DNA of 64,000 nucleotides, taken from positions 35,012-99,011 of the forward strand of contig JAIELW010000019.1 in NCBI GenBank assembly GCA_019752575.1, read 5' to 3'. The stretch comes from Xanthobacteraceae bacterium. Its GTDB lineage: Bacteria > Pseudomonadota > Alphaproteobacteria > Rhizobiales > Xanthobacteraceae. The stretch's first letter is position 1; every line of letters begins with the position of its first letter. Below the pieces are notes generated by a model. It had not been told where the DNA came from, did no database searches, and saw nothing but the letters and a program-made list of their open reading frames with translations. This document shows positions 44,511-53,877 of the stretch, one piece after another. The translations under genes were made by a program, and so were the position numbers.

Positions 44511-45479
44511 ATGAGCAAGCCAGAACTTCTTATTGCAAGTCCGATGATGCCAATGATCGAGGAGCAGCTCGACCGGCATTTCACCGTCGAGCGCCTCCAC
44601 AAGACGGCCGACAAGGAAAAGCTGCTTTCCGAATTCGGTCCGAAAGTCCGCGCGCTCGCGGCGACCCCCGGCGCGAAGATCGACGCGGCGCTGATGAGCA
44701 AGCTCCCGAAACTCGAGATCGTCGGCGCCTTCGGCGTCGGCTACGATTCCATCGATGCGAAATGGGCCGGCCAGCACGGCATCGTGGTGACGAACACGCC
44801 GGACGTGTTGAACGAGGAAGTCGCCGACACCGCGCTCGGCCTTTTGCTCGCGACTGTGCGGCAATTTCCGCAAGCCGACCGCTATGTACGCGCAGGAAAA
44901 TGGACCGAAAAGCCCTTCCCGCTCACAGTCACCTTGCAGGACCGCACAGCCGGCGTCGTCGGCATGGGCCGCATCGGCAAGGCGATCGCAAAGCGTCTCG
45001 AAGCCTTCAACACACCGGTCGTTTATCACAGCCGCAACAAAGCCGGCGGCGTTTCGTACAAGCACTATCCGGATCTGAAGCAGATGGCGAAGGATGTAGA
45101 TGTATTGATCGTCATTACCCCCGGTGGTGCCGCGACCAAGCACCTCATCAACAAGGACGTACTCGAGGCGCTGGGCCCGAACGGTATCGTCATCAATGTC
45201 GCGCGCGGCTCGGTAATCGACGAGAAGGCCTTGATTGAAGCGCTGCGCGATAAAAAGATTCTATCAGCCGGGCTCGACGTATTCGAGGACGAACCGAAAG
45301 TACCGCAGGCCTTGATCGATATGGATCACGTCGTGCTGCTTCCCCATGTCGGTTCGGCGTCCGTGCATTGCCGCAATCTGATGGGACAGTTGGTGGTTGA
45401 TAATCTCATGGCCTGGGCTTCGGGCAAGCCGCCGCTAACCCCGGTCGCCGAAACGCCGTGGCCGCCGAAGAAAAAGTAA
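44511..45479 (+). CDS. D-2-hydroxyacid dehydrogenase (glyoxylate/hydroxypyruvate reductase-like)
   Basis: 322 residues. The catalytic Arg, Glu and His are in NVARGSVIDEKAL (Arg near 235), a following Glu in VFEDEP (near 264), and the HVGSAS block (His near 284). The nucleotide fold is in VVGMGRIGKAIAKRL (about 149-163). In the ordinary NAD(P)-dependent family reducing 2-oxo acids such as glyoxylate or hydroxypyruvate. Start at 44511. Followed after seven bases by an Inh-type inhibitor gene; no functional link is obvious. Confidence 0.9.
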   Translation: MSKPELLIASPMMPMIEEQLDRHFTVERLHKTADKEKLLSEFGPKVRALAATPGAKIDAALMSKLPKLEIVGAFGVGYDSIDAKWAGQHGIVVTNTPDVLNEEVADTALGLLLATVRQFPQADRYVRAGKWTEKPFPLTVTLQDRTAGVVGMGRIGKAIAKRLEAFNTPVVYHSRNKAGGVSYKHYPDLKQMAKDVDVLIVITPGGAATKHLINKDVLEALGPNGIVINVARGSVIDEKALIEALRDKKILSAGLDVFEDEPKVPQALIDMDHVVLLPHVGSASVHCRNLMGQLVVDNLMAWASGKPPLTPVAETPWPPKKK

Positions 45480-45486
45480 GCACACA

Positions 45487-45834
45487 ATGCGCGTAATATT
45501 TCTTTCTGCTGCATTTTTTGATCCCGCGCTGATCGGCGATTTCTTCGGCGCATGGGAAATCCGCGACGCGAGCGGAAAGAAGCGATGCCGCATCGTACTC
45601 AAGAAAGAACAGGCGATCGGCGGCTACGCGATCGAAATCGCGGAAAACTGCGAGAAGAGTTTTCCGGTGATAGACGAAATCGCGGGCTGGCGCTTGCTCG
45701 AAAGCTGGACCATCGACCTGATCGACGTGACCCGCAAAACGCGCATCCGCTTTTCGACGCCCGACAATAACTACATTGCGATTCCGGAGGTCGATGGCAT
45801 CGCGCGGCCCTTGAAACCGCCGAAGCGGAAATGA
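45487..45834 (+). CDS. AprI/Inh-like metalloprotease inhibitor domain protein
   Basis: 115 residues. The core GAWEIRDASGKKRCRIVLKK, a Cys pair (Cys34 and a later Cys near 54) and WRLLESWTIDLID match the Inh inhibitor fold. There is no full signal peptide: the first 18 residues are only partly hydrophobic, so export is uncertain. Its stop overlaps the start of a second Inh-like gene by four bases. Inh proteins block secreted serralysin-type metalloproteases; no such protease is in the window. Confidence 0.75.
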   Translation: MRVIFLSAAFFDPALIGDFFGAWEIRDASGKKRCRIVLKKEQAIGGYAIEIAENCEKSFPVIDEIAGWRLLESWTIDLIDVTRKTRIRFSTPDNNYIAIPEVDGIARPLKPPKRK

Positions 45835-46535
45835 ACATTTTTGCGCGCAGCCCCTGCTTCGCTCTTGCGCTGCTCGCCGGTTTGAGCGGCGCACAAGCGC
45901 AGGAAAATGGCACTGCCGCCCGCGCGCTCGCCTCGAACTACCAACTCGCTGACGCGGTCGGCGAGCGCAAATGCCCGATCATGCTGGAAGCGAAATCCGT
46001 GCCCGGCGGCTTCGCGCTCTCTTTCGATCGCGCCGCCTGCCGCGCCGTCTTCGCACATCTCGCGGATGTCGTCGCATGGCAACCGGCACCCGCCGGCGGC
46101 ATTAACTTCGTGACCGCCAAAGGCGCAGTGATTACCGAATTCACCGAAGGTGTCGGCGGCGTTTATGAAGCGATCCGCGAAAACGACGGCGTTTATTTTC
46201 TCACCAACCTGAAGATCGCCGATACCGGTGAAACACAGACGAAAGACCTTGTCGGCCAATGGAATTTGTCGCGCCCCGACGGACCCACGATCTGCCAGAT
46301 CACGCTCACGAACGAAACGGCAGGAGACAATCGCTTTGCGATCCGCGTCGCCTCCGGCTGCGACAGCGCGATTGCCGCCTTCGGCCCGGCCACGTGGCAG
46401 CTATCGAACGGCGACGTCGTGCTTTATTCGAAAAGCGGTGAATTGATCCGTCTCGGCAAGAACGAGGAAGGCGTCTGGGAGCGCGTACCGGACCAGAACC
46501 AGAGCCGCCCGCGGCCGCTGCTGATGACGCGCTGA
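45831..46535 (+). CDS. Two-domain AprI/Inh-like inhibitor, secreted
   Basis: 234 residues with a signal peptide ending GLSGAQAQE. Two tandem Inh-like domains are visible: about 30-125 (Cys pair at about 46 and 63) and about 135-225 (LVGQWNLSRPDGPTICQITL with Cys near 151 and 175). Tandem duplication is unusual for this small family, which is normally one domain. It follows the first Inh-like gene with a four-base overlap. Possible role: protection of the periplasm from proteases; the target is unknown. Confidence 0.75.
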   Translation: MNIFARSPCFALALLAGLSGAQAQENGTAARALASNYQLADAVGERKCPIMLEAKSVPGGFALSFDRAACRAVFAHLADVVAWQPAPAGGINFVTAKGAVITEFTEGVGGVYEAIRENDGVYFLTNLKIADTGETQTKDLVGQWNLSRPDGPTICQITLTNETAGDNRFAIRVASGCDSAIAAFGPATWQLSNGDVVLYSKSGELIRLGKNEEGVWERVPDQNQSRPRPLLMTR

Positions 46536-46721
46536 ATTTTAGGAAATCAGCCGCGGCACTTGCAGGTTCGCAAGCATTACTTGTTCGGCATGCAATTCAT
46601 CACGAAGCGGTGAGCAATTCTCCGAACTCCGTTTGATGCATACCTGCGTTTTGCATGGCGGAAGATTAGTCACGGGAACGTGAGTCTTGGCGGCTGGCGG
46701 CCGTGAAACGCTCCGATCCGA

Positions 46722-46740
46722 GGCGAAGTTCAACTTCGCC
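46722..46740. promoter_or_regulatory. 19-bp perfect palindrome upstream of the catalase gene
   Basis: GGCGAAGTTCAACTTCGCC is fully self-complementary around a single central base. It lies 38 bases before the catalase-family ATG in a 242-base spacer (46536-46777) that holds no convincing gene, and is a candidate operator or small hairpin in the leader. Confidence 0.45.
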
Positions 46741-46777
46741 CAATGGAGCTTTTGCCATTCATAGCCAAGGGGTCACC

Positions 46778-47770
46778 ATGAACATCAAAAAACATTCGCT
46801 GCTAGCCGCAGCGATAATCGGCTTTGCATCGCTTTCGCCTTCTTCCGCGCAGACGGCCGATCCGAAAAAGGTCGTCGATGCGCTGAACAAGGTATTTGGC
46901 CAGCACAAAGCGCGCGCCAGCGGCGCCAAAGGACAATGCGTTGCCGGCACATTCACGCCGACAGCGGATGCGAGAAAGCTCACGAAATCGCTGGCGTTCC
47001 ATAAACAAACGCCGGTGATCGGCCGCTTCTCTCTTGGCGGCGGAAATCCGAAGGCGTCGGACGCGACGAAGGCGCTCGTCCGCGGTTTCGCATTCAAGAT
47101 CGATCCGGAAGGAAACGGCACCACCGAATTCGTAATGGTGAATGCGCCGGTGAACTTCGCGAAATCGCTCGACCAGATGTTCGGCTTCCTCGAAGCGCGT
47201 TTTCCGGGACCGGAAGGCAAGCCCGATCCGGATAAGATCAAGGCTTTTGCGGCGGCCAATCCGGAAACGACGCGGCAAGGCCAGTGGCTCGCAGGCAGGC
47301 CGGTTCCGGCGAGCTATGTCGGCGTGAACTACTGGGGCATTCACGGCTACACGCTGACGAACGCCGAAGGCAAAACGCAGCTCGTGAAATTCAAACTCGT
47401 GCCGACCGGCGGTGAAGCCGGCCTCACCGACGATGAAGCGAAAGCAAAGCCCGCGGACTTTCTCGTCTCAGAGCTCCAGGACCGAATTGCCAAGAAAGCT
47501 CATACGAGCTTCGACTTTGTCGTAATTCTGGGGCAGCCCGGAGACCCGACCAACGACCCGACGGTCATGTGGAACGACGAAGAAAAACGCCCGGCGGTGA
47601 AGCTGGGCACAATCACGATAACGAAAATCGAGAAGAACGAAGCCTGCGATAATGGCATCTTCGATCCGACCATTCTCGCGGATGGGGTTGCCGGCCCGAA
47701 GGACGATCCCATGTTCATTCCGCGTCAGGAAGGATACGCGATCTCGCTGAGCCGCAGGCTTAAGCAATAG
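46778..47770 (+). CDS. Catalase-family peroxidase, exported (SrpA-like)
   Basis: 330 residues from the ATG at 46778, which has AAGGGG upstream. A signal peptide ends near SPSSAQ. The rest is a short (about 300-residue) catalase-fold peroxidase: an N-terminal GHRASGAKGQCVAGTF-like segment with a Cys, the FSLGGGNPKASDATKALVRGF block and the YWGIHGYTLTN region. It lacks the long N- and C-terminal parts of classical catalases. Heme-dependent removal of peroxide in the periplasm is likely. Confidence 0.85.
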   Translation: MNIKKHSLLAAAIIGFASLSPSSAQTADPKKVVDALNKVFGQHKARASGAKGQCVAGTFTPTADARKLTKSLAFHKQTPVIGRFSLGGGNPKASDATKALVRGFAFKIDPEGNGTTEFVMVNAPVNFAKSLDQMFGFLEARFPGPEGKPDPDKIKAFAAANPETTRQGQWLAGRPVPASYVGVNYWGIHGYTLTNAEGKTQLVKFKLVPTGGEAGLTDDEAKAKPADFLVSELQDRIAKKAHTSFDFVVILGQPGDPTNDPTVMWNDEEKRPAVKLGTITITKIEKNEACDNGIFDPTILADGVAGPKDDPMFIPRQEGYAISLSRRLKQ

Positions 47771-47780
47771 CGTGATTGCG

Positions 47781-47820
47781 ATGGAAGGCTTGTGCGCTGT
47801 AACGCGCAGGCCTTCCATTT
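47781..47820. terminator. Hairpin between convergent catalase and RadC genes
   Basis: A 16-bp stem (ATGGAAGGCTTGTGCG with CGCGCAGGCCTTCCAT, including G-U pairs) with a six-base loop. It lies between two convergent stops, so it may end transcription from both sides; the T-tract is short (TTT). Confidence 0.65.
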
Positions 47821-47823
47821 ACG

Positions 47824-48531
47824 TCAAGAGATCAGCCGCAAATCTTTCAGGCTCGCGTGACCGTCCTTGCCGACGATGATGTGGTCGTGCACTTCGATGC
47901 CGAGCGGTTTTGCCACGTCGATGATTGTCTTGGTCATCCGAACGTCGGCACGCGATGGCGTCGGATCGCCCGACGGATGATTATGCACGAGCACAATCGC
48001 GGTCGCGGACAGTTCGAGCGCGCGCTTCACCACCTCGCGCGGATAGACCGGCGTGTGATCGACCGTGCCCCTCTGCTGCACTTCGTCGGCGATCAACTGG
48101 TTGCGCTTGTCGAGAAACAGAATCCGGAACTGCTCTTTATCGGCAAAAGCCATCGAGCTTCGGCAATAGTCGATGACCGCAGTCCATGACGAAAGCACCT
48201 TCTTGCTCTTGATCCTGCCCTTGGCGAGATGCTGGGCCGCGGCCTCAACGACCTTCAGCTCGGTAACGATGGAATCGCCAACGCCATCGATCTCCTTCAG
48301 CCGCGCCGCCGGCGCCGAGATGACTTCGGCAAACGAACCGAACCGCTCGATCAATTGTTTCGCAAGCGGCTTCACGTCGCGCTGTGGCACCGCGCGAAAC
48401 AGCACCAGTTCGAGCAACTCGTAATCGGCAAGCGCTGCCGGACCGGATTCGCGAAAACGCGAGCGGAGTCTTTCGCGATGCCCGTGGTAATGCGGCGCTT
48501 CCTTGAAACCGGAACCGCGCGCCTTCGCCAT
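47824..48531 (-). CDS. radC: RadC-like JAB-domain DNA repair protein
   Basis: 235 residues from the ATG at 48531, eight bases after the Map stop; the longer in-frame start at 48621 would overlap map. Helix-hairpin-helix region ([16 protein letters not shown]) and the JAB metal motif [14 protein letters not shown] (His-x-His and Asp) are present. A zinc-dependent JAMM-like fold of debated role in DNA repair. Downstream of map on the same strand. Confidence 0.9.
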   Translation of the reverse strand: MAKARGSGFKEAPHYHGHRERLRSRFRESGPAALADYELLELVLFRAVPQRDVKPLAKQLIERFGSFAEVISAPAARLKEIDGVGDSIVTELKVVEAAAQHLAKGRIKSKKVLSSWTAVIDYCRSSMAFADKEQFRILFLDKRNQLIADEVQQRGTVDHTPVYPREVVKRALELSATAIVLVHNHPSGDPTPSRADVRMTKTIIDVAKPLGIEVHDHIIVGKDGHASLKDLRLIS

Positions 48532-48538
48532 TGCCGGA

Positions 48539-49369
48539 TCAGGCCGCTTGAAGGTAGGGCGGCTTGTGAAAACCCTTGGGCGAGAGCGTGAAAATCTCGA
48601 CCCCGGTTTCGGTGACGCCAACCGAATGTTCGAACTGCGCGGAGAGCGAGCGATCGCGCGTGACCGCGGTCCAGCCGTCGGAAAGCACCTTCACGTGCGG
48701 GCGGCCGAGATTGATCATCGGCTCCACGGTGAAGAACATGCCGGGACGCAGCACAACGCCCTCGCCCGGCGAGCCTACATGCACGATGTTCGGCTCGTCG
48801 TGAAACAGGCGGCCGAGACCGTGGCCGCAGAAATCGCGCACCACGCTCATGTGGTTCGGCTCGACGACCGCCTGAATCGCCGCGCCGATGTCGCCGGTCG
48901 TGGCGCCGGGGCGGATCGCGGAAATCCCGCGCATCATCGCTTCATAGGTGACTTCGACCAGCCGCTCCGCGCGGCGCGGTACTTCGCCGACGAGATACAT
49001 GCGACTCGAGTCGCCATGCCAGCCATCGAGGATCACGGTCACATCGATATTGACGATGTCGCCTTCGCGCAGCGGCTTCTCGTTCGGGATGCCGTGGCAC
49101 ACGACATGATTGATCGAGGTGCAGACCGATTTCCGATAGCCGCGATACATCAGCGTCGCGGGCAGCGCGCCGTGATCCATCGCGAAATCGTAGACGAGTT
49201 TGTCGATCCGCTCGGTCGGCGCGCCCGGCTTCACATGCTCGGCCAGCATGTCGAGCACCTCGGCGACGAGACGCCCGGCACGGCGCATACCGGCAAAATC
49301 CTCCGGCCCGTGCAGACGGATCTGCCCGGTTTTTCGCAAGGGTGCTGTGGCGGCATCGACGTAGGTCAT
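48539..49369 (-). CDS. map: Methionine aminopeptidase, type I
   Basis: 276 residues from the ATG at 49369. Metal ligands are recognisable: [20 protein letters not shown] with Asp, then HVGSPG-type regions with [11 protein letters not shown] and a final Glu. It removes the initiator Met from nascent proteins with two metal ions. Housekeeping gene; one of a run of genes all on the minus strand. Confidence 0.95.
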   Translation of the reverse strand: MTYVDAATAPLRKTGQIRLHGPEDFAGMRRAGRLVAEVLDMLAEHVKPGAPTERIDKLVYDFAMDHGALPATLMYRGYRKSVCTSINHVVCHGIPNEKPLREGDIVNIDVTVILDGWHGDSSRMYLVGEVPRRAERLVEVTYEAMMRGISAIRPGATTGDIGAAIQAVVEPNHMSVVRDFCGHGLGRLFHDEPNIVHVGSPGEGVVLRPGMFFTVEPMINLGRPHVKVLSDGWTAVTRDRSLSAQFEHSVGVTETGVEIFTLSPKGFHKPPYLQAA

Positions 49370-49477
49370 AAAAATCTCTTGCCCGAATGTAGGCCATAAA
49401 CGAGCGGGCGCAAGAACGGTTTCGGCCACACCTGCCGCTGGGTCAACCCTCAATTTTCGTGAGGCCGGTCCCTGCGC

Positions 49478-50470
49478 TTACGCAGCGGCCTTTCCGCCGA
49501 GCTCGTCCTCGATATGAATCGCGACGATCTCGTCGAAACTCTTGTCGGGCACGAAGCCGAGCGCGAGCGCGCGCTTGGCTTCGAACTGGTGCGGCCAGCC
49601 GGAAACGATCCGCTCGATCAAGGTGTCGCGCACGCGCCGGATGCGCGCGACTGCCGCATCACCGCCAGCTTTGCGGAGCGCCTCGATCTGCTCGGCGATC
49701 GTGCAGGCAACCGCCGGCATCATAAGATTCGGACGCTGGTCGAGGCCGCTCGTGTCGAGAGTCGCGGCATGAAGAAGATAATTTACCGCGGCACGCGGGC
49801 TTGCATGTGAGTGCAGCGTATCTTCCGAAATCGGCAGCATCGCGTTCTGGCCCGCAAGCGGCTCGCGGATGATGCTGGAAAAAAATCCCGACGCGGCTTT
49901 GTTCGGCTTGCCGGGACGAACCGTGATCGCAGGAAGGCGAATGCCAACGCCGTCGAAAAATCCGCGCCGCGAATAATCCGCGAGCCACTGCTCGCCGATC
50001 GCTTTGGCTACGCCGTAGGAACTGTGCGGCGTAAGCTGGAAGTCGTCGGTCACCGGGCCGTCGAACGGCCCGCCATAAACCGCCGCCGAACTCGTGAACA
50101 CGACGCGCGGCTTGTAGCCCTCGCGGCTTCGGATCGCCTCGAACAAAAACCGCGTACCGTCGATGTTGACGCGGTACCCTTTCTCGAAATCGGTCTCCGC
50201 CTCGCCGGAAACGACACCCGCAAGATGAAAGACGTATTGCGGGCTGTCCGCGACGGCGGCGGAAGCTTCGCCGGGAAGCGAAAGATCGCCGGTGCGCGAC
50301 GTCACCTTGAACGGCGTGTTATTCGGCGCTGCAGGTTCCACGACATCGACGAGCGTCAGGCGTTCGATCGGCTTGCCGCCGAGCCGCGGCTCACGCGTAA
50401 GCCGTGCGATCAGCTTCTGACCGATCATGCCGGCCGCACCGGTGATAAGAATGTGAAGACTTTCGCTCAT
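49478..50470 (-). CDS. denD: D-erythronate dehydrogenase-like NAD-dependent epimerase/dehydratase family
   Basis: 330 residues. SDR extended-type motif TGAAGMIGQKL at the N-terminus, catalytic Tyr-Lys in SSYGVAKAIGEQW, and PGKPNKAASGFFSSIIREPLAGQ, characteristic of DenD. It oxidises D-erythronate to 2-dehydro-D-erythronate. The usual partner kinase DenK and carbon-chain enzymes are not next to it, so the physiological role here may differ. Located downstream of the GNAT gene on the minus strand. Confidence 0.88.
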   Translation of the reverse strand: MSESLHILITGAAGMIGQKLIARLTREPRLGGKPIERLTLVDVVEPAAPNNTPFKVTSRTGDLSLPGEASAAVADSPQYVFHLAGVVSGEAETDFEKGYRVNIDGTRFLFEAIRSREGYKPRVVFTSSAAVYGGPFDGPVTDDFQLTPHSSYGVAKAIGEQWLADYSRRGFFDGVGIRLPAITVRPGKPNKAASGFFSSIIREPLAGQNAMLPISEDTLHSHASPRAAVNYLLHAATLDTSGLDQRPNLMMPAVACTIAEQIEALRKAGGDAAVARIRRVRDTLIERIVSGWPHQFEAKRALALGFVPDKSFDEIVAIHIEDELGGKAAA

Positions 50471-50539
50471 ATTACTTCTCTTGGAACCTCGCCGCCCTTA
50501 TGAGAAGTCATCCTGCACGACGGCGCGCGCGACGCAAAG

Positions 50540-51214
50540 CTAGACGCGGAACTGCTCCAGCTTTTTCTTCTGCTTGCTTTGTGCGTCGAAATTCTCAGGC
50601 GCAAGCCAGGATTCATAGGCGCGCTTCAGCGCCGGCCATTCCGCATCGAGCATCGCGAACCAGGCGGTATCGCGGTTCCTGCCTTTGATGATCATGTGCT
50701 GATTGAAGATGCCTTCGAAGGTAAAGCCGAAGCGCAAGGCGGCGCGGCGTGACGGCGCATTGAGCGCGTCGCACTTCCATTCATGGCGGCGATACTTCAG
50801 CTCCTCGAAAACATAGCGCATGAGCAGATACTGCGCCTCGGTGGCAAGCGGCGTCTGACGCAATGTTTTCGCGTAAAAAATTCCGCCGACCTCGATCACG
50901 CGATTAGCGGGGCGGATTTCCATCAAGGTCGCAACACCGAGCGCTTGGCCGCTCTTGTCGAGAATTGCGTAGGCGAACGGATCTTCGCGTTTTGCGAGCA
51001 CGTCGGCAAATTTATCAAACCCTTCGCGGTCGGCGAACGGTCCGTACCACATATAGGTCCAGAGTTCGTCGTCGCCTTTGATCGTCTCCCAGAGCGAAGC
51101 CGAATGTTTCGCCAGATCGAACTTCTCGACAACGCCATAGCGTCCGCGCAACGTAACTGCGGACGGCTTCAACGCGGGCGCTGCATCGACAGGCTCGCCG
51201 ACCGGCTGCGTCAC
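50540..51214 (-). CDS. GNAT-family N-acetyltransferase (RimJ/RimL-like)
   Basis: 224 residues. The fold is of the RimJ/RimL type: a leading beta region, then PANRVIEVGGIFYAKTLRQTPLATEAQYLLMRYVFEEL with acetyl-CoA-binding positions and CDALNAPSRRAALRFGFTFEG. The acceptor is unknown. Starts four bases before the isocitrate lyase-like stop, so likely cotranscribed. Long C-terminal basic tail. Confidence 0.85.
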   Translation of the reverse strand: MTQPVGEPVDAAPALKPSAVTLRGRYGVVEKFDLAKHSASLWETIKGDDELWTYMWYGPFADREGFDKFADVLAKREDPFAYAILDKSGQALGVATLMEIRPANRVIEVGGIFYAKTLRQTPLATEAQYLLMRYVFEELKYRRHEWKCDALNAPSRRAALRFGFTFEGIFNQHMIIKGRNRDTAWFAMLDAEWPALKRAYESWLAPENFDAQSKQKKKLEQFRV

Positions 51215-52053
51215 GCGCCGCTCCGGGCCTTGTTGTCCTTATAAAAGAACTTGTTGATCTCCATGCCGGACGCGGCCTCGGCGAACGCATCGAAGCGTCC
51301 TTCTTCCGCGATCATTTTCGCTGCGCGGATGAACCCGCCCCATGCCGCGCGCGCAAGCGAACCGCCGATGCTGACGCGGCGCACGCCGAGCGCTTCAGCG
51401 TCCTTCATCGTCAATCCCATCGGCGTCCCGATCAGCAAGTTTACCGGCTTCGGCGCCACCGCCCGCACGATGGCCTTGATCTGCTCCGGCTTGGAAATCC
51501 CCGGTGCATAGAGGCAATCCGCCCCCGCTGCCGAATAGGCTTTCAGCCGCGCAATCGTGTCGTCGAGATCGGGGCGACCGACGAGAAAATTCTCCGAGCG
51601 GCCGACCAGCAACGTATCGCCGCCCTTCTTGTCGATGGCTGCACGTGCGGCCTTGATACGAGCAGCACCCTCCTCGAGCATGTAGACCGGATTCTCTTTG
51701 TCGCGTTTGGAATCCTCGATCGAAAGGCCGGCAACGCCAGTGTCGACTGCGAGCGCCACGCTTTCCGCGACCCCCGCCGGATCGTGCGCGAAACCGCCTT
51801 CGAAATCGGCATTGATCGGCACATCGGTGTTGGCGACGAGTTCGCGCAGGTGATCGAGCACCATCTCGCGCGTCACCGCGTTGTCGGGCAGGCACTTCGA
51901 CCAGGCAAAGCCCGCGCTCGTCGAAGCCAGCGCCTTGAAGCCCATGCCCTGCAGCCAGCGCGCGCTCGAAACGTCCCACGGATTCGGGATGACGAAGCAG
52001 CCGCTCTTATGCAGTTCGCGAAACGTCGCGCGTTTTTCGGAAATCGTCGGCAT
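51211..52053 (-). CDS. Isocitrate lyase/PEP mutase-superfamily enzyme
   Basis: 280 residues. Key blocks: NADFEGGF (Asp and Glu for metal), GLSIEDSKRDKENPVY, and GADCLYAPGISKPEQI. The catalytic flexible-loop Cys seen in isocitrate lyase is not in the usual place (KRDKENP), so it fits the oxaloacetate decarboxylase or phosphonomutase-like side of the family. The substrate is probably a 2-oxo acid. Directly follows the IlvD/Edd gene with no gap, suggesting that a dehydratase product (2-keto-3-deoxy acid) is cleaved or rearranged by it. Confidence 0.85.
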   Translation of the reverse strand: MPTISEKRATFRELHKSGCFVIPNPWDVSSARWLQGMGFKALASTSAGFAWSKCLPDNAVTREMVLDHLRELVANTDVPINADFEGGFAHDPAGVAESVALAVDTGVAGLSIEDSKRDKENPVYMLEEGAARIKAARAAIDKKGGDTLLVGRSENFLVGRPDLDDTIARLKAYSAAGADCLYAPGISKPEQIKAIVRAVAPKPVNLLIGTPMGLTMKDAEALGVRRVSIGGSLARAAWGGFIRAAKMIAEEGRFDAFAEAASGMEINKFFYKDNKARSGA

Positions 52054-53859
52054 TTAATGGTTCTCCCGCGGAATACCGAAGTTCTCGGCAACGTTCTGGA
52101 ACTTGATCGCCGGCTTTAGCACCATGCCTTCGGAAAGCTGATCGACCATCTGCCGCTGGATTTCCTGCCAGGGCGTCTGGCTCGGCGGGAATTTGTAGCC
52201 GCCGTCGGCCTCGAGCTTGGCGCGGCGTGCGGCCAATTCCTTGTCAGCGATGAGGATGTTCGCTTCGCCTTTTTTGAGGTCGATCCGCACGCGGTCACCG
52301 GTCTGCAAAATTGCGAGTCCACCGCCCGCCGCCGCCTCGGGCGACGCGTTCAAAATCGAAGGCGAACCGGACGTGCCTGATTGGCGGCCGTCGCCGATGC
52401 AGGGCAGCGATTTCACGCCGCGATTGAGGAGTGCGGCCGGCGCCGTCATGTTCACGACCTCCGCCGCTCCCGGATAGCCGATCGCGCCGACGCCGCGCAT
52501 GAACAACATGCAGTGCTCGTCGATGTTGAGCGACGGATCGTTGATGCGCTTGTGATAATCCTCCGGTCCGTCGAACACGATGGCGCGGCCCTCGAAGGCA
52601 TCCGCGTCTTTCGGATTGGAAAGATAGCGGTCGCGGAACTCCTTCGAGATCACCGAAGTCTTCATGATCGCGCTGTCGAAGAGATTTCCTTTCAACATGA
52701 TGAAGCCCGCGTCCTGCCGGAGCGGCTTGTCGTAGGAAAAGATCACATCACGGTCCTGCGCTTCGCGGCCGCGGCAATTCTCACCGATGCCCTTACCGTT
52801 CACGGTCTTCGCGCTTTCGTGAATCTTATTTTGCTTCATCAGCTCGAAGACGACCGCTGGAATGCCGCCGGCGCGATGAAATTCCTCGCCGAGATATTTT
52901 CCGGCCGGCATCATGTTCACGATCAGCGGAATCTTGTGGCCGAACTTTTGCCAGTCCTCGACATCGAGCTTGACGCCGATATGCCGCGCAATTGCGTTGA
53001 GATGCACCGGCGCATTGGTCGAGCCGCCGATCGCCGAGTTCACGACAATCGCATTCTCGAACGCCTCGCGTGTCAGAATGTCGGACGGACGAAGATTTTC
53101 CTCAACCATCTCGACGATGCGCTTGCCGGTCTCATATGCAATCTGCCCGCGTTCGCGATAGCTCGCGGGAATCGCAGCACATCCGGGCAGCGACATGCCG
53201 AGCGCCTCGGCGAGCCCGTTCATCGTCGAGGCCGTCCCCATGGTGTTGCAGTGACCGGCCGACGGCGCCGAAGAAGCGACCAGCTCCATATAACCTTCGT
53301 AGTCGATCTCTTTGGTGGCGTAGAGCTCGCGAGCCTTCCACTTGATCGTGCCAGAGCCGGTGCGCTCGCCTTTGTACCAGCCGTTCAGCATCGGCCCGCC
53401 GGAGAGCACGATCGCCGGAATGTTCACCGTCGCCGCCGCCATGATGCAGGCGGGCGTGGTCTTGTCGCAGCCCGTAGTCAGCACCACGCCGTCGATGGGA
53501 TAGCCGTACAAAACTTCGACAAGACCGAGATAAGCGAGATTGCGGTCAAGTGCCGCGGTCGGGCGCTTTCCGGTTTCCTGAATCGGATGCACCGGAAACT
53601 CGAAGCAGATGCCGCCCGCCGTGCGGATGCCCTCGCGCACGCGATGCGCAAGCTCCAGATGGTGCCGGTTGCACGGCGAAAGATCGGAGCCGGTCTGCGC
53701 GATCCCGATGATCGGCTTGCCGGTTTGCAGTTCCTCGCGCGTGAAGCCGAAGTTCAGATAGCGCTCGAGATAACCGGAGGTGACGTCCGGATTGGTCGGA
53801 TCGTCGAACCAGGCCTGCGAGCGCAGGCGGCGGGCGGGCTTCGCTCCGTTATTCTTCAT
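52054..53859 (-). CDS. IlvD/Edd-family sugar-acid dehydratase
   Basis: 601 residues. Fe-S ligands at about TGSDLSPCN (60s), [11 protein letters not shown] (130s) and GHCNTMGT (200s) fit the family, and the sequence looks closer to arabonate/xylonate/gluconate dehydratases than to dihydroxyacid dehydratase IlvD (for example TGCDKTTPA and [11 protein letters not shown]). It dehydrates a sugar acid to a 2-keto-3-deoxy acid. Adjacent to the isocitrate lyase-like gene and followed later by DenD, which together hint at sugar-acid catabolism. Confidence 0.9.
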   Translation of the reverse strand: MKNNGAKPARRLRSQAWFDDPTNPDVTSGYLERYLNFGFTREELQTGKPIIGIAQTGSDLSPCNRHHLELAHRVREGIRTAGGICFEFPVHPIQETGKRPTAALDRNLAYLGLVEVLYGYPIDGVVLTTGCDKTTPACIMAAATVNIPAIVLSGGPMLNGWYKGERTGSGTIKWKARELYATKEIDYEGYMELVASSAPSAGHCNTMGTASTMNGLAEALGMSLPGCAAIPASYRERGQIAYETGKRIVEMVEENLRPSDILTREAFENAIVVNSAIGGSTNAPVHLNAIARHIGVKLDVEDWQKFGHKIPLIVNMMPAGKYLGEEFHRAGGIPAVVFELMKQNKIHESAKTVNGKGIGENCRGREAQDRDVIFSYDKPLRQDAGFIMLKGNLFDSAIMKTSVISKEFRDRYLSNPKDADAFEGRAIVFDGPEDYHKRINDPSLNIDEHCMLFMRGVGAIGYPGAAEVVNMTAPAALLNRGVKSLPCIGDGRQSGTSGSPSILNASPEAAAGGGLAILQTGDRVRIDLKKGEANILIADKELAARRAKLEADGGYKFPPSQTPWQEIQRQMVDQLSEGMVLKPAIKFQNVAENFGIPRENH

Positions 53860-53877
53860 CGGTTCCTCGCTTGAATA

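Noticed and set aside
46539..46733. 64-residue minus-strand ORF before the catalase
   Set aside because: No ribosome site, signal or motif; lies across the probable promoter region.
52381..53874. 497-residue plus-strand frame opposite the IlvD/Edd gene
   Set aside because: Antisense shadow; repeated DRR/HRR residues and no motif.
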